Assembly: GCF_003112675.1 (NCBI RefSeq)
Contig: NZ_BFAY01000011.1
Span: forward strand, 1,178,001-1,242,000
Reading direction: 5' to 3'
DNA from: Leptospira johnsonii
Lineage (GTDB): Bacteria > Spirochaetota > Leptospiria > Leptospirales > Leptospiraceae
DNA: 64,000 nucleotides
The notes under the pieces are model-generated. The model saw only the letters and a program-made list of their open reading frames with translations. It searched no databases and had not been told where the DNA came from. The position numbers and the translations under genes were made by a program. Shown piece by piece: positions 48,215 through 59,901 of the stretch; position 1 is the stretch's first letter, and each line of letters begins with the position of its first letter.

Positions 48215-48354
48215 TTGCCATTATTTATTCCATTATATTTTATAGTGAAAATCCGCCAAAGAAACGGATTGACCCTTGGTTCTCCGGAAAAAATGTAAAC
48301 CGGTAAGACTTACCCAGGGTCTTAAAACGCAATCTTAGAGATACAGGGAACCAT

Positions 48355-48516
48355 ATGAGAAGAACATACCAACCCAGCCGGATTAAACGTGCCCGTACCC
48401 ACGGATTCCGCGCCAGAATGGCGACTGCCGGCGGAAGAAAAGTACTTTCCCGCAGAAGAGCTAAAGGCCGTTACAAGTTGACCGTTTCTGACGAAAGAAC
48501 TGGTAAAAAATTCTAA
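48355..48516 (+). CDS. rpmH: 50S ribosomal protein L34
   Basis: 53 residues: [18 protein letters not shown]..., with the L34 signature RTYQPS and [15 protein letters not shown], then SRRRAKGR. Slightly extended at the C-terminus (SDERTGKKF). AGGGA lies about 6 nt upstream of ATG 48355. It heads the conserved rpmH-rnpA-yidD-yidC cluster. Confidence 0.97.
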   Translation: MRRTYQPSRIKRARTHGFRARMATAGGRKVLSRRRAKGRYKLTVSDERTGKKF

Positions 48517-48525
48517 CGAACCCAT

Positions 48526-48846
48526 ATAGAAGAGACACTTACATCCAAGAAGGACATCCGGGAACTTTTTGCTTCCGGAAAACGGGTAACCAATCCTCCT
48601 CTCACGGTGATTTATCGGGGAAACGGCCTGGAAAATAACAGGTACTTATACTGCCCTGAACGTTCGGTCGGAAAGGCCGTTCGCAGAAACCGGATACGGA
48701 GAAGATTAAGAGCCGCCGTGGCCGAAACGGCAGGCTTTTTTCCAAAGGGATTCGATATCGCGATACTTGCGAAACCGGGCCTATTCGAAAAAGATCATAC
48801 CGAACTTCTGGCTTGTTTGGGTCTACTCGCTCGTAGATTAAAATGA
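48526..48846 (+). CDS. rnpA: Ribonuclease P protein component, start codon uncertain
   Basis: RnpA assists the RNase P RNA in 5' tRNA processing. The core RSVGKAVRRNRIRRRLRAAV is the RNR motif. The first in-frame ordinary start is GTG 48607, which would leave 79 residues and remove the conserved TSKKDIRELFASGKRV N-terminal part that is intact upstream. In frame after the rpmH TAA (48514-48516) only ATA (48526) or ATC (48556) could initiate; no ATG, GTG or TTG exists there. I annotate from ATA as the best guess (106 residues). The stop overlaps the yidD ATG (ATGA). Confidence 0.8.
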   Translation: MEETLTSKKDIRELFASGKRVTNPPLTVIYRGNGLENNRYLYCPERSVGKAVRRNRIRRRLRAAVAETAGFFPKGFDIAILAKPGLFEKDHTELLACLGLLARRLK

Positions 48847-49070
48847 ACCGACTCGCCATCTTTCTGATCCGATTTTATAAACGTTGGATCTCACCTATTC
48901 TTCCGCCTTCTTGCAGATTTCACCCTAGCTGTTCCGAGTATGCAATGCAGGCCTTCCAAGAATACGATTTCTTGTCGGCGACTTATCTAAGTACAAAACG
49001 CATTTTAAAATGTAATCCCCTATTCGCTGCAGGCGATGACCCTTTACCACCCAACCCTAGAAGGAATTAG
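48843..49070 (+). CDS. yidD: Membrane protein insertion efficiency factor
   Basis: 75 residues. [31 protein letters not shown] is the YidD hallmark, with the conserved Cys pair. It helps YidC insert membrane proteins and binds the membrane by its amphipathic N-terminus. Start overlaps the rnpA stop; the yidC ATG is 2 bp after its stop. Confidence 0.96.
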   Translation: MNRLAIFLIRFYKRWISPILPPSCRFHPSCSEYAMQAFQEYDFLSATYLSTKRILKCNPLFAAGDDPLPPNPRRN

Positions 49071-49072
49071 GA

Positions 49073-50932
49073 ATGGAAGATAGACAAAACAGACTTTTTC
49101 TCGCGTTAATTTTATCCATGGGAGTATGGTTCTTAGTAACCTATTACTTCAACCCAGAATCAGGAAAACCGAAACAGCAACAGAAGACTGAACAAACTCC
49201 TGTTTCTGAAAATAAGGAAAACGTAAAACAGGAAACTAAGGTCGAACCTAAACCTGTTGCTGTAACGGCTACGAGTCCTAAAGATGTAAAAACTTTTACC
49301 TTCAAAACGGAAGCACATATTGTTGTTCTTTCCAGCTTGGGGGGAAGGGTCGAAAAATTCTATATCCGAAATTATAAGAATGTAGAAGGTACCGAGATCA
49401 ATATCACCAGAGCGGACTTCCAAGAGATTGAAGTCGAAGGTGAGAAGATCAAGGCGATCGAACTTTCCAGAGGAAAAGGTTTCGACTTCAACTTCTCTCA
49501 TAGAAAAGAAGATGTAGCCACTTCAGAATGGAACCATCTGAATTTTAAAGCGGAAGAAAATAAAGAAGATCAAAGCATTACTTTCACTGCTATCGACAAA
49601 GGCGTTCTTCTTAAAAAAGTTTTTAGATTCTTCCCTCACGAAAATTATTTTAAAACAGAGATCTCGATCACCAATCTCGGAAAAGAAAAACTCTATTTCG
49701 GAGATCGTGATAAGCCGGCTTACTTAAGAACTTTTGGAAGTTTAGGGCCTCTTCCTTTAAACAGAGAGGCGAACACTCAGGAATTATCCAAATTTTTCCG
49801 TGTGTATAGAATGGACGGAAGCGAGAAGGACTTCGCTGACGGCGGGGACGCTTGGGGATTCTGGGAAGGGATCCGTAACTTCTTCTTAGGACATCCGAAT
49901 GGAAACGAATTCTATAAGGAAGTTTGGAGCAGCGGAGAAGGTGTGGATTATATCGGTTCCGGTAGCCGTTACTTCTTGGCAGCAGCAGACACTTTAAATC
50001 ATCCTGCAGAAGGAATTCTTTTAGATAACAGAAAGAAAAATGAAACAGGAACTATCTTAGCATATTCATCTATCATCATAGATCCCGGAAAAGAAGAAAC
50101 TCTAGAATTCGCAAACTATGTTGGGATTAGAGAATGGGACGGGATGTTATTCAGAGATCCTAAACTGGATCCGTTTAAAAATCCTAAGTCCACTTTTGCA
50201 GGTTTAAGCGCTGACCTGAACAAATCTTTCAACCAAGGTATCTTCACTCCGATCCGGAACGGTATCGTTTGGTTCTTACAACAATCTTATAAGTATACGA
50301 TCCCAAGTTACGGTTTCGGTATTCTACTCTTTGCATTGGTATTCAAGTTAGTCTTCTATCCTCTTAACCAAAAACAGGCAGAGGCAATGAAGAAGATGAG
50401 CGCACTTTCTCCTGAGCTTAAAAAGTTAAACGAGAAGTATGCTAACGATCCTGCAAAAAAACAAGAGAAGATGTTGGAATTATACAAAAAGCATAATATG
50501 AATCCACTCTCTCAGTTGGGCGGATGTCTTCCTATGCTGATCCAACTTCCTATCTTCTTCGCATTGTATGTTGCATTTGCGGATACGATCGATCTTTGGA
50601 AGTCTCCTTTCCTTTGGATCTCGGACTTGAGCGAGCCTGATTTTATCTGGACTTCTCCTGCGATCCCTTATCTTGCAGCAGGCGGACTTTCTATTAACTT
50701 ATTGGTATTATTGATGGTCGGAACTCAGTTCCTTTCTATGAAGCTGACCTCAGTGCAGACTGACCCGAACCAAAAAATGATGATGTATTTAATGCCTGTT
50801 ATGATGGTGTTCTTCCTCTGGAGTATGCCGTCCGGACTGACATTGTATTGGACAGTGACTAACGTCCTTTCCATTGCTCAACAGTGGGTAACCAATATTC
50901 GTAAAAAAGACGAAACCCCTGTAAAAGTGTGA
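49073..50932 (+). CDS. yidC: Membrane protein insertase
   Basis: 619 residues. N-terminal anchor [19 protein letters not shown], then a Lys/Pro-rich linker and a periplasmic beta-sandwich (about 80-390). The insertase core (about 400-610) contains [26 protein letters not shown] cytoplasmic loop, [22 protein letters not shown] and [24 protein letters not shown]. Inserts inner membrane proteins alone or with Sec. RBS AGGAATTAGG. Confidence 0.97.
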   Translation: MEDRQNRLFLALILSMGVWFLVTYYFNPESGKPKQQQKTEQTPVSENKENVKQETKVEPKPVAVTATSPKDVKTFTFKTEAHIVVLSSLGGRVEKFYIRNYKNVEGTEINITRADFQEIEVEGEKIKAIELSRGKGFDFNFSHRKEDVATSEWNHLNFKAEENKEDQSITFTAIDKGVLLKKVFRFFPHENYFKTEISITNLGKEKLYFGDRDKPAYLRTFGSLGPLPLNREANTQELSKFFRVYRMDGSEKDFADGGDAWGFWEGIRNFFLGHPNGNEFYKEVWSSGEGVDYIGSGSRYFLAAADTLNHPAEGILLDNRKKNETGTILAYSSIIIDPGKEETLEFANYVGIREWDGMLFRDPKLDPFKNPKSTFAGLSADLNKSFNQGIFTPIRNGIVWFLQQSYKYTIPSYGFGILLFALVFKLVFYPLNQKQAEAMKKMSALSPELKKLNEKYANDPAKKQEKMLELYKKHNMNPLSQLGGCLPMLIQLPIFFALYVAFADTIDLWKSPFLWISDLSEPDFIWTSPAIPYLAAGGLSINLLVLLMVGTQFLSMKLTSVQTDPNQKMMMYLMPVMMVFFLWSMPSGLTLYWTVTNVLSIAQQWVTNIRKKDETPVKV

Positions 50933-50954
50933 ATTCATATATCGAGGATACGAT

Positions 50955-51665
50955 ATGGAAAACTATATTTTCGAAGCCGAAGGAAAAACAAAAGCCGAGG
51001 CTGAAGAGATCGCGTTAGAAACCTTAAGACTAGAACCCGGAGACATTCGTTTCGAAACTGTCGAATCCGGTAAGTCTGGATTTTTAGGTTTAACACAAAA
51101 AAAACCGGCGGTTGTTCGAGCCTTTGTTTCGAACTTCGATATTCCGGCTGAAAAGATCATCCACGGAGTGGTTTTAACACTACTCCGCAAGATGGGAGTA
51201 GAAGCGGAAGTAGTCGGAATGGGAGACGTGGATGGAAAGATCTATATTGAACTTACCAGCCGCGAATCTGGACTGATTATCGGAAAGAGAGGAGCTACTT
51301 TGGACGCTCTTCAATTTTTGGTAAACCTGATGGTAGATTCTAAGATCCGTCACGGTCGTAAGATCGTATTGGATACCGAATCTTATAGAGACAAAAGAGA
51401 ACTGTCCTTGATCAGATTGAGCAAGTCAGTAGCTTCTTCTGTCGCAAAATCCGGTAAGTCCAAATTACTGGAGCCGATGAATCCTTTCGAGAGAAGGATC
51501 GTTCATATGGCTCTGCAAGAGAACGAAAAAGTTTTCACCAGATCGGAAGGAAACGGGACTTATAAAAAAGTTCGTATTATTCCGATGAAAGACAAACACA
51601 AGTACAAAGACGTCGTCGAAAAAAGCCCTAACGGGGACTTACTCGAGGAAGTAAACGACTACTGA
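50955..51665 (+). CDS. jag: Jag/KhpB-type RNA-binding protein
   Basis: 236 residues. Jag-N domain ([20 protein letters not shown]), linker, KH domain with GxxG loop in [19 protein letters not shown], and R3H domain with [33 protein letters not shown]. The last 30 residues are acidic and basic low-complexity. Family members bind RNA and, in some bacteria, affect cell division. Placement between yidC and mnmE is conserved widely. Confidence 0.95.
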   Translation: MENYIFEAEGKTKAEAEEIALETLRLEPGDIRFETVESGKSGFLGLTQKKPAVVRAFVSNFDIPAEKIIHGVVLTLLRKMGVEAEVVGMGDVDGKIYIELTSRESGLIIGKRGATLDALQFLVNLMVDSKIRHGRKIVLDTESYRDKRELSLIRLSKSVASSVAKSGKSKLLEPMNPFERRIVHMALQENEKVFTRSEGNGTYKKVRIIPMKDKHKYKDVVEKSPNGDLLEEVNDY

Positions 51666-51671
51666 TCAGTC

Positions 51672-53048
51672 GTGGCTGATACGATAGCAGCTATCTCCAC
51701 AGCTTCCGGGGCCGGTGCCATCGGCATCCTTCGGTTATCCGGACCGGAAGCACTTCCTATTGCATACAGGCATTTATCCTTTTTTGAGGGAGCCTTTCCT
51801 CTTTCTTCCATCAAACCTCGTAACGCATATACCTGTCGATTTGTAGATGGGGAGAAAAAATTAGACCAGGTAGTTTTTATCTATTTCGCAGGGCCGAATT
51901 CTTTTACGGGAGAAGATCTATGCGAGATACATACTCATGGGAATCCGATCCTTCTTAGAGAAGCTTTAGAATGTTTGTTTCGTTCTGGAGCAAGACCTGC
52001 GAAGCAAGGTGAGTTCACTAAAAGAGCCTTCTTAAACGGTAAAATAGATCTGAACGAAGCCGAAGCCATCGGAAGGATCATAGGCGCGCGTTCCAGATTC
52101 GAATTGGAGCTGGCTCAAAAGAATGCATTCGGAGAAATTTCCAGACTCGCCTCGAATCTAAGAAGTCAGTTGATATCACTCAAAGCGGAATGCGAAGCTG
52201 AGATCGATTTTTCCACAGAAGATCTTACCTTCGAATCTTTCGAAGAAAGAAAAAAAAGAATTCGTTCTATTTCGAATATTTGTTCCAACCTTCTGAAAAG
52301 ATCCAGCGAGACAGAAACTCTTTTAGAAAGAAGCAGAGTTGTCTTGTACGGAGAACCAAATACTGGCAAGTCCAGCTTGATGAACCTGATCTTAGGAAGA
52401 GATCGTTCTATTATCTCCGAAATTCCAGGTACAACTCGAGATTATATCAGCGAGGACTTATTGCTCTCGGGAGTTCCTATCCGACTTATCGATACCGCAG
52501 GTGTTAGAGAGACGGGCGATAAGATCGAAAAGATGGGGATTGAAAGAAGTGAGAAAGAATTCTCCCAAGCGGATGTAAGACTTTTTGTGATAGATGTTTC
52601 TCAAAAGAACGACTGGAACAAGTTTGCAGAAGAGAACAGATCCAAGCTGGAAGGCGCAATCGTTGCAGCAAATAAATCGGATATAAGGGACTCAAGCTGG
52701 GATCCTGAAATTATCACGAAGAAAAATTATCCCGGAACTATTTTGGTCGAAGTTTCCTGCAAGTCTAGACAAGGGCTGGATACTTTAGTCTCTGAAATTT
52801 CCACCAAACTACAAGGTATAGAAAGCTCGGAAGATTATGTCCTTTTGGAAGAAAGGAACAGATTTCATTTTTCTTCTATCACTCGAAGCCTGGAAAACTG
52901 TCTGACTTTAATGGAAGAAGGGGCTCCAGCCGAGATTTACATCAAAGAAATTGATTTCGCTTTGGAACAAATCGGGGAAGTAAATGGAAGAGTGGACACG
53001 GAAGAAATTTTAGGAAGAATTTTTAGTAAATTCTGCGTTGGGAAATAA
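51672..53048 (+). CDS. mnmE: tRNA uridine-5-carboxymethylaminomethyl GTPase
   Basis: 458 residues from GTG 51672. [24 protein letters not shown] and [17 protein letters not shown] are the N-terminal formyl-tetrahydrofolate domain. GEPNTGKSS (P-loop at 227) lies in the G-domain, and the C-terminus is FCVGK, the CxGK of MnmE. With MnmG it modifies wobble uridines in tRNA. Confidence 0.97.
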   Translation: MADTIAAISTASGAGAIGILRLSGPEALPIAYRHLSFFEGAFPLSSIKPRNAYTCRFVDGEKKLDQVVFIYFAGPNSFTGEDLCEIHTHGNPILLREALECLFRSGARPAKQGEFTKRAFLNGKIDLNEAEAIGRIIGARSRFELELAQKNAFGEISRLASNLRSQLISLKAECEAEIDFSTEDLTFESFEERKKRIRSISNICSNLLKRSSETETLLERSRVVLYGEPNTGKSSLMNLILGRDRSIISEIPGTTRDYISEDLLLSGVPIRLIDTAGVRETGDKIEKMGIERSEKEFSQADVRLFVIDVSQKNDWNKFAEENRSKLEGAIVAANKSDIRDSSWDPEIITKKNYPGTILVEVSCKSRQGLDTLVSEISTKLQGIESSEDYVLLEERNRFHFSSITRSLENCLTLMEEGAPAEIYIKEIDFALEQIGEVNGRVDTEEILGRIFSKFCVGK

Positions 53049-53107
53049 GCTCTTTCAGAAATAGAATAGAACCTAGGCCCGATCGTCGAAAAATTGGTTT
53101 TATCGTT

Positions 53108-54370
53108 ATGAGAGAAAAATCCCTCGAATATCATTCCCTTCATCCAAAGGGTAAAATTCAAGTTGTTCCAACAAAGCCGACTAGAGATTCATTCGACTTA
53201 TCCTTAGCATACTCTCCGGGAGTTGCCTATCCTTGTTTGGAAATTAAAGAGAATCCGGACCTTGTGTATGAATACACCAATAAAGGGAATCTGGTAGGTA
53301 TTATCACTAATGGAACCGCAATCCTAGGATTGGGAGATATCGGACCTGCCGCAGGAAAACCTGTGATGGAAGGTAAAGCGGTACTTTTCAAAAAATTTGC
53401 CGGGATAGACGTTTTTGATATCGAGGTAGACGCTAAAGATCCGGATGATTTCATAAAAGCGGTGAAAATGTTGGAGCCTACTTTCGGTGGGATCAACCTA
53501 GAAGATATCAAAGCCCCTGAAAGTTTTTATATAGAAGAAGAACTCATCAAAAGTATGAATATCCCGGTCTTCCATGATGACCAACACGGGACAGCGATCA
53601 TTACAGTTGCTGGATTGTTGAACGCATTCGAGATCAATAAAAAGCGTCCTAGTGATGTGAAGATGGTGGTCTGTGGGGCGGGAGCCGCAGGGATTGCGAT
53701 CGCAGAATTAGTACAACATATCGGCATCCGAAAAGAACATATCTTCTTAGTAGATACAAAAGGTGTGATCCACACTGAAAGAACCGATCTAAATTCTACC
53801 AAACAAAAATACGTTCAAAAGACAAATGCTCGTACTCTTGCAGACGTTATGCAGGATGCGGATATTTTTGTCGGAGTTTCCGTAGCGGACATGGTTACCG
53901 AAGACATGGTAAAATCTATGGCTCCCAATCCTGTTATCTTTGCATTGGCAAATCCTGATCCTGAGATCCCTTACGCAGTAGCTAAAAAGGTCCGCCCTGA
54001 CATTATTATGGGAACCGGAAGAAGCGATATGCCGAACCAGGTGAATAACGTATTAGGTTTTCCATTCATTTTCAGAGGTGCTTTGGACGTAAGAGCCAAA
54101 CATATCACTTTAGAAATGAAATTAGCTGCAGCTCGTTCCTTGGCGGAACTCGCTAGGATGGATGTTCCGGACGCAGTCAGTCTTGCTTACGGTGGAGAAA
54201 AATTCACATTCGGTCCTGATTATCTGATCCCAAAACCTTTCGATCAAAGGGTATTATATCATGTGGCTCCTGCAGTTGCAGAAGCGGCCGTCCAAAGCGG
54301 AACTGCAAGAAGACCTTATCCTGGACGGGAAAATTACATTTCTTTCTTAGAAGGTTTGATGAGGTCCTAA
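53108..54370 (+). CDS. Malic enzyme, short form
   Basis: 420 residues. Converts malate to pyruvate and CO2 with reduction of NAD(P). [28 protein letters not shown] ([28 protein letters not shown]), [21 protein letters not shown] and [13 protein letters not shown] (Rossmann) are the family motifs. The phosphotransacetylase domain present in long MaeB is missing. Which cofactor it uses is not clear. Confidence 0.95.
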   Translation: MREKSLEYHSLHPKGKIQVVPTKPTRDSFDLSLAYSPGVAYPCLEIKENPDLVYEYTNKGNLVGIITNGTAILGLGDIGPAAGKPVMEGKAVLFKKFAGIDVFDIEVDAKDPDDFIKAVKMLEPTFGGINLEDIKAPESFYIEEELIKSMNIPVFHDDQHGTAIITVAGLLNAFEINKKRPSDVKMVVCGAGAAGIAIAELVQHIGIRKEHIFLVDTKGVIHTERTDLNSTKQKYVQKTNARTLADVMQDADIFVGVSVADMVTEDMVKSMAPNPVIFALANPDPEIPYAVAKKVRPDIIMGTGRSDMPNQVNNVLGFPFIFRGALDVRAKHITLEMKLAAARSLAELARMDVPDAVSLAYGGEKFTFGPDYLIPKPFDQRVLYHVAPAVAEAAVQSGTARRPYPGRENYISFLEGLMRS

Positions 54371-54512
54371 AACGGACTTCTAAAGAAGTTCCGAATTTAG
54401 TCTAATACTCTTGGAACTCGCTCAAGAAAGCATGTATTTGTTTCCGAAAATATTATACTAGCTCGGCTTAGAACAAAAAGCCAAATCAAGATCGGAGCAA
54501 AAGGGAAGATTA

Positions 54513-56621
54513 ATGCCCGAAATGGAAAATAATTCCACACCCCCGGCTTCGAATCCGCTCTCGGAAGATGGCGTCATTCCGGTAGATCGTGTTGATCTGA
54601 TCCCGGAAGAGGAACTTCGTAATCTTCTTCTCCAGACAACCCCCAAAGCGATGAGGGATTTGGATATGATCGAGAAAGGAGTCGAGAACTTCTTCTTATT
54701 TAATTATTCTCCTTTCGCTCTCGCAAAATTCGAACAGTTACAATTCTTAAAACCGGCCGATCTAAAATATTTTGAAGATAAGAACGGATTCGTTCTCTAC
54801 CAATATCTATTCGTTTCGGAAGAAACAAAGGAATTAGGATTAGCTAATGTTGCTATCCGTCCTGCTTCCAGAAGAGCGGACCAGATCCAAAAGATCAAGT
54901 CTGCTTGTTTGGCTCAGTCGGCCGCAGCGTTTTTACAATTTATTGTCCGAAGAGATATCAATTTGGCGGACAGAAGGTCCGCCGGAGAACTAAGGGACTG
55001 GGTCATACGCCAGTATCTGAACACCGATGAGAAGGGAAATCTTTTGGATTTTCAAGATTCGAGAAATCTTCCTTACTCGATGAGGAATGTTAAAACTCTT
55101 TCTGTGGAATCTTTTCTACAAAGGAATTTTAAGATCAGAGAAGATATACTGATTTCTTTAATTTCTCTTTTGAGCAAAAAACCAAACGAAATCGTTGCTT
55201 TCTTATCTCAGATCAAAGCGATTCCTGACGCATTACTTGCATTAGAAAAAAGAGGAGGCCGTCCTCCTTTGTTAAGGTTGCATTTGGAGTTTCATGTCAT
55301 CCAACCTTCTTTGGAAGAACTTGTGGGTGAAATTTCCATAGATAGTAAAAAACCGAATGCAAACGAAGAGACTGAATTAGAGATCATTTTCGAATTATTT
55401 ATAGGCTTATCTAGAAAGATCTTAATGTCACTTCTTCCCGGAGAACAAGCAGGATGGATCAAGGCCTCCGGAACAGAACAGGGCCCGGACTATCTGAGAG
55501 AATTATCCAAACACCCTGCGTTCACTTCAGGAAAAACCTGGGAAGGTTCCGACATATTCTTACAAGCCTTCGAAGTGTTATTGGGTTCCATGGATTCTCT
55601 TGCCAGTTTAAGAAAAGAGTCCCTCATCAATGTAGCTTTTAGTGAAATAGTTATCCGTATAAGAGAATCCAAAGAGCCGCTTATTGTGGACTCGAGTGCT
55701 TTGAAGATCAAGGACTCGTCTATTCAAGCAGCAGGTCTTACTAAAACGGAAATTTTGGATCAGGTGCTCGAAAGATTCAAAACAAGGAACGATATTCTTA
55801 CTAGAGAAAAAGTCACAGGTGCTGGTCCAGGGATCGTGGCCCTCGCATTGGAAAATGTGGTTTCTTCTTTTTTGAATAATAAGGAAAGAAGGACCTCTAT
55901 TCACACTTTGATCCGTAAGAACGGACAGCCTAAAGGAATTTACGCTTTTCTAAAGGATGTGGTAGAAGGTGTGGATCCTGAGATCGTGATAGACGAGCAG
56001 ATTCGTCTTTCCAAGGCGATCGCAGATTGGGAAAAAGAAACTGAAAAACAAAGGCAAAAAGCGATCCAAGATTCCAAATCTATTTTGGTCAAACTTTTGG
56101 AATGGATACTTGGTCTGTTCGGAGTGAATTTTTCTCCATCCCCAAAAAAAGACATCGAGCCTGCCGACGAATTTCAATCTTCCAAACAAAGTAAGAAGTC
56201 TTCCAGCAGTGCAGGTAATTTTGCGGAGCCCGAAAAGGAAGCTCCTAAAAAGAAAAAGTCTTTGGGAGTACTCCTAGGTCCTAAGGAAAAATCCACTTTG
56301 ATCCCAGCTAAGGTACAGAAAGCGATAGATTACGTGGACCGTAAAAATAACGGAATTATCTGGTTGGATGAAGTGGTGAATGCTAGTTCTGCTCCGGAAT
56401 TCGGAAAAGACAAAGTAGCCGACCTTATGTATTATGACCAGAAGCGGAGATATATCGAGATTCGCTCCATGAATTCTATCCGGCACGTGTTTATCCGGAA
56501 AGAGTTGGAATCCGATTCCGCCTGGTTGGATTCTACCTTGGAATATTTGGAGAATGTCACCGCCAAAAAACCGGAGTTTGCAGCCCTAGCGGATACTCTT
56601 CGCAAATTCCGAGACGAGTGA
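54513..56621 (+). CDS. Large helical protein of unknown function
   Basis: 702 residues with no signal peptide. Mostly alpha-helical, with many Leu-rich stretches (VESFLQRNFKIREDILISLISLLSKKPNEIVAFLSQIKAIPDALLALE). Residues about 510-600 include a hydrophobic helix (LVKLLEWILGLFGVNF) and a Lys/Ser-rich linker (KQSKKSSSSAG, PKKKKS). The C-terminal about 100 residues form a compact alpha/beta part. I recognise no domain. GGGAAGA precedes ATG 54513. No certain similarity to the 781-residue protein seen. Confidence 0.85.
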   Translation: MPEMENNSTPPASNPLSEDGVIPVDRVDLIPEEELRNLLLQTTPKAMRDLDMIEKGVENFFLFNYSPFALAKFEQLQFLKPADLKYFEDKNGFVLYQYLFVSEETKELGLANVAIRPASRRADQIQKIKSACLAQSAAAFLQFIVRRDINLADRRSAGELRDWVIRQYLNTDEKGNLLDFQDSRNLPYSMRNVKTLSVESFLQRNFKIREDILISLISLLSKKPNEIVAFLSQIKAIPDALLALEKRGGRPPLLRLHLEFHVIQPSLEELVGEISIDSKKPNANEETELEIIFELFIGLSRKILMSLLPGEQAGWIKASGTEQGPDYLRELSKHPAFTSGKTWEGSDIFLQAFEVLLGSMDSLASLRKESLINVAFSEIVIRIRESKEPLIVDSSALKIKDSSIQAAGLTKTEILDQVLERFKTRNDILTREKVTGAGPGIVALALENVVSSFLNNKERRTSIHTLIRKNGQPKGIYAFLKDVVEGVDPEIVIDEQIRLSKAIADWEKETEKQRQKAIQDSKSILVKLLEWILGLFGVNFSPSPKKDIEPADEFQSSKQSKKSSSSAGNFAEPEKEAPKKKKSLGVLLGPKEKSTLIPAKVQKAIDYVDRKNNGIIWLDEVVNASSAPEFGKDKVADLMYYDQKRRYIEIRSMNSIRHVFIRKELESDSAWLDSTLEYLENVTAKKPEFAALADTLRKFRDE

Positions 56622-56704
56622 TCTACCCCGAGTTCTGATTAGGACATTCGTTCCGATCCCGGAAATCCAACCCGAGCAATTTATTACTATTGAACGGAGG
56701 ATTC

Positions 56705-58099
56705 ATGAAAACTAGAATCGAAACCGACTCCATGGGAGAAATCCAGGTAGACGATTCCAAATACTGGGGCGCTCAAACCGAAAGGTCTCTTCATCACTTT
56801 CATATCGGGAACGATCGTTTCCCAAGGGAAATGATCCGAGCTCTTGGAGTTCTTAAAAAATCAGCAGCAATCGTAAACGCACAGCTCGGACTTTTGACCG
56901 ATGATAAAAAAAATCTGATCGTTCAGGCAGCTGACGAAGTGATCTCCGGAAAATTGGACGAACATTTTCCTCTAAGCGTTTGGCAAACAGGTTCCGGAAC
57001 CCAAACAAATATGAACTCCAACGAAGTGATCTCTAATCGTGCGATTGAGATTGCAGGCGGGACAAAAGGTTCTAAGAAGCCTATCCATCCTAACGACGAT
57101 GTGAATAAGGCCCAATCTTCTAACGATACTTTCCCGACAGCAATGCATATCGCTGCTGCTGAACAATTAGTGAATAAACTTCTGCCAGCGTTAGAGCAAT
57201 TGAAGAATACACTAAAGAAGAAGTCGGACGAGTTCAAAGATATTATCAAGATCGGAAGAACTCACTTGCAGGATGCGACTCCTTTGACTCTGGGCCAGGA
57301 ATTCTCAGGTTATGTTAAACAGTTAGAGTACAATATTGAAAGAGTGAAGTCTGTTCTTCCTTCCGTATACAGATTGGCTTTAGGTGGAACAGCAGTAGGA
57401 ACAGGACTGAACACCCATCCTGAATTTGCGGTAAAAGCTGCAGCTCAGATCGCTAAAGAAACCGGACTTCCATTTACTTCTGCAGAGAACAAATTCGAAG
57501 CTTTAGCTGCTCACGATTCTTTGGTAGAGACTCACGGAGTTCTAAAAACGATCGCAGCTTCTTTTATGAAGATCGCAAACGACGTGAGATGGTTGTCTTC
57601 CGGTCCTAGATGTGGGATCGGTGAGATATCTATCCCTGAGAATGAGCCAGGTTCTTCTATCATGCCTGGAAAAGTGAACCCTACTCAGTCGGAACAAATG
57701 ACCATGGTAGCTTCTCAAGTAATCGCAAACGATGTGGCTGTGAATATCGGCGGGGCTTCCGGGAACTTCGAACTAAACGTTTTCAAACCATTGATCATTC
57801 ATAACGTTCTGAATTCTATCCGTCTATTGGCTGATTCTGCGGTTTCTTTCGAAGAACATTGCGCGAGAGGGATAGAACCAAATAAGGAAAATATCAAAGA
57901 ACATTTGAAGAATAGTTTAATGCTTGTGACTGCATTGAATCCGTATATCGGTTATGATAACGCGGCGAAGATTGCAAAGAACGCACACAAAAAAGGAACT
58001 AGTTTGAAAGAATCGGGGATTGAACTTGGCTTATTGACTTCCGAGCAATTTGACCAATGGGTACTTCCTGAAAAAATGATCTCTCCGAGCGTTGATTGA
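56705..58099 (+). CDS. fumC: Fumarate hydratase class II
   Basis: 464 residues from ATG 56705, with GGAGG 4 nt upstream; an earlier in-frame start would bypass it. Catalyses fumarate to L-malate in the TCA cycle. Signatures: [34 protein letters not shown], and [17 protein letters not shown] (the superfamily GSSxMPxKxN). Confidence 0.97.
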   Translation: MKTRIETDSMGEIQVDDSKYWGAQTERSLHHFHIGNDRFPREMIRALGVLKKSAAIVNAQLGLLTDDKKNLIVQAADEVISGKLDEHFPLSVWQTGSGTQTNMNSNEVISNRAIEIAGGTKGSKKPIHPNDDVNKAQSSNDTFPTAMHIAAAEQLVNKLLPALEQLKNTLKKKSDEFKDIIKIGRTHLQDATPLTLGQEFSGYVKQLEYNIERVKSVLPSVYRLALGGTAVGTGLNTHPEFAVKAAAQIAKETGLPFTSAENKFEALAAHDSLVETHGVLKTIAASFMKIANDVRWLSSGPRCGIGEISIPENEPGSSIMPGKVNPTQSEQMTMVASQVIANDVAVNIGGASGNFELNVFKPLIIHNVLNSIRLLADSAVSFEEHCARGIEPNKENIKEHLKNSLMLVTALNPYIGYDNAAKIAKNAHKKGTSLKESGIELGLLTSEQFDQWVLPEKMISPSVD

Positions 58100-58135
58100 T
58101 AGAAATCCGAAAGACTTCAAAAACCCTGAGGGCAT

Positions 58136-58167
58136 AAAAAAGGCAGTGTTTACACACTGCCTTTTTA
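58136..58167. terminator. Intrinsic terminator between fumC and loa22, bidirectional
   Basis: AGGCAGTGT (58141-58149) pairs with ACACTGCCT (58154-58162), flanked by an A-run and TTTTT. Confidence 0.92.
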
Positions 58168-58189
58168 ATTCGGATCGAATACCTAGGTA

Positions 58190-58768
58190 TTATTGTTGTG
58201 GAGCTTGAGCTTGCACTTCAACAAATTTGAAGGTCACTCTACGGTTTTTAGGATCTTTTGCATCCAATCCGGAAACTGGAGAAGAAGAACCTGCACTCTT
58301 AGTAACGATACGATTTGCAGGAATTCCTTGTTTAACTAAGGATTGTTTAACCGCTTTTGCACGAATTTCTCCGTAGAAAACGTTTCCTTTTTTGTCACCT
58401 TCTGCTTCTTCAGGTCCTACTTGGTCAGTATGACCAGTAATCTCTAATGCCCAAGAATCAGGAAGTTTAGAAATTCCATCTTTAAGAACGGAAATATTAA
58501 CTTTTGCCCACTCGCTGAAATCTCCCGCGCTAACATCAGCTTTTTTGTAGCTGAATCCTGGACGAGTGATCCCGTCTGGATAGCGGAAGTCTTTAATTTG
58601 ATTATTGAAAGCGTCTGCAGGAGAGTCTACGTTGACGTTACGAGAAGCCGCGGAATTTTGTTCTCCAGGCTCAGGAGCGGATTGCTCTTTATTGTCTGCG
58701 GAAGAGCAAAGAGCTAAAGAAAAAACCGTTGCACCGATGAGCAGGATATTGAGAATTTTTTTTACCAT
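58190..58768 (-). CDS. loa22: OmpA-family lipoprotein, Loa22 orthologue
   Basis: 192 residues. Starts [23 protein letters not shown] with lipobox LALC (Cys 21), followed by an Ala/Ser/Glu linker. The mature sequence [48 protein letters not shown] and [23 protein letters not shown] follow what I recall of L. interrogans Loa22. The OmpA C-terminal domain (about 85-185) has the peptidoglycan-binding Asp (GHTDQ) and Arg (PKNRR). In L. interrogans Loa22 is surface exposed and needed for virulence; it also occurs in non-pathogens, so presence alone does not show pathogenicity. Confidence 0.95.
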   Translation of the reverse strand: MVKKILNILLIGATVFSLALCSSADNKEQSAPEPGEQNSAASRNVNVDSPADAFNNQIKDFRYPDGITRPGFSYKKADVSAGDFSEWAKVNISVLKDGISKLPDSWALEITGHTDQVGPEEAEGDKKGNVFYGEIRAKAVKQSLVKQGIPANRIVTKSAGSSSPVSGLDAKDPKNRRVTFKFVEVQAQAPQQ

Positions 58769-58916
58769 GTTGTATTCCTTCCTTAATTAGGGTAGGGGTT
58801 TATTTCGATGAATTTATCCAAAATATACCTATTCTCGCAAAATGGGAAATCTTTTTTAGACCTCTGTGCGAAAGGGATACGTTTTCGCCGCTTATATATT
58901 TCTCAGGAGAACTATT

Positions 58917-59855
58917 ATGAATCTGGAACTTCATGCCGAAGTTAACGCTGACTCTGATGGATCCAGACTTGATCGATTTTTAAAGGATTATCTGGGAGAC
59001 GAGATCTCCAGAGCTTCCATTCAACATTGGATCGATTCTGGTTGGGTCAAAGATGGAACCGGAAAAATACTCTTAAAATCTTCTTACAAGGTAAGTCCTG
59101 GAGAAAATTTTCATATCTCAGTTCCTCCTAAACCTCCGTTGAACTTAACTCCAGTAAAAATGGAAATAGAAGTTTTAAAGGAAACTCCTCATTATCTGAT
59201 CATTCGCAAACCGGCTGGCATTGCGTCACATAGTGGGCCAGGGGATAGATCCGCTACTTTGGTTAACGGATTACTCTACAAATTTAAAGAGCTTTCGAGT
59301 GTCGGAGGAGAATCTAGGCCGGGTATCGTGCATCGTTTGGATAAACCTACGGAAGGGATCATGATCGTAGCTAAGAACGATCATGCACATGCAAAACTTT
59401 CCGAGCTGTTTAGAAGAAGGAACATTACTAAGAAATATCTTGCTTGGGTCCAGGGCACACTTCCGGAAGGAGAAGGCACGATAGACAGACCGATAGGAAG
59501 ACATCCGATAGAAAGATTGAAGATGACTGTGACTCCTAAAGGAAGAGCGTCAGTCACTCATTACAGGATCTTAAAGACCGCGGTTTCCAAGAACGGTAGA
59601 AAGTTCTCCCTCATCGAAGCTGATTTGGAAACAGGAAGGACTCACCAGATAAGGGTCCATTTTCAGAGTCTCAGATGTCCCGTGGTTGGAGATCTTCTTT
59701 ACTCCAGAAACGCCGCACTCTTTGAGAACTACGGACTCTTACTTCTTTCTTATTGTTTAGAATTCAAGGACCCTTTTACGGACGAAGAAGTGCAGATCGT
59801 TCTGGATCCTCCTCAAAGATTCGAAAATTTCGAAAATAATTTGGAGAATTTTTAA
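58917..59855 (+). CDS. RluA-family ribosomal/tRNA pseudouridine synthase
   Basis: 312 residues from ATG 58917, with CAGGAGA upstream. The S4 domain is at the N-terminus ([27 protein letters not shown]). The catalytic Asp is in [36 protein letters not shown] is the substrate-binding motif. Which RNA site it modifies is not clear. Confidence 0.95.
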   Translation: MNLELHAEVNADSDGSRLDRFLKDYLGDEISRASIQHWIDSGWVKDGTGKILLKSSYKVSPGENFHISVPPKPPLNLTPVKMEIEVLKETPHYLIIRKPAGIASHSGPGDRSATLVNGLLYKFKELSSVGGESRPGIVHRLDKPTEGIMIVAKNDHAHAKLSELFRRRNITKKYLAWVQGTLPEGEGTIDRPIGRHPIERLKMTVTPKGRASVTHYRILKTAVSKNGRKFSLIEADLETGRTHQIRVHFQSLRCPVVGDLLYSRNAALFENYGLLLLSYCLEFKDPFTDEEVQIVLDPPQRFENFENNLENF

Positions 59856-59887
59856 CAGAAGACCTTGTTTTGATAAAAGGTCTTCTG
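59856..59887. terminator. Hairpin between convergent genes, possible terminator
   Basis: CAGAAGACCTT (59856-59866) pairs with AAGGTCTTCTG (59877-59887), a perfect 11-bp stem. T-runs are weak on both sides, so termination is not certain. Confidence 0.5.
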
Positions 59888-59901
59888 ATCTATAAAATAG
59901 T

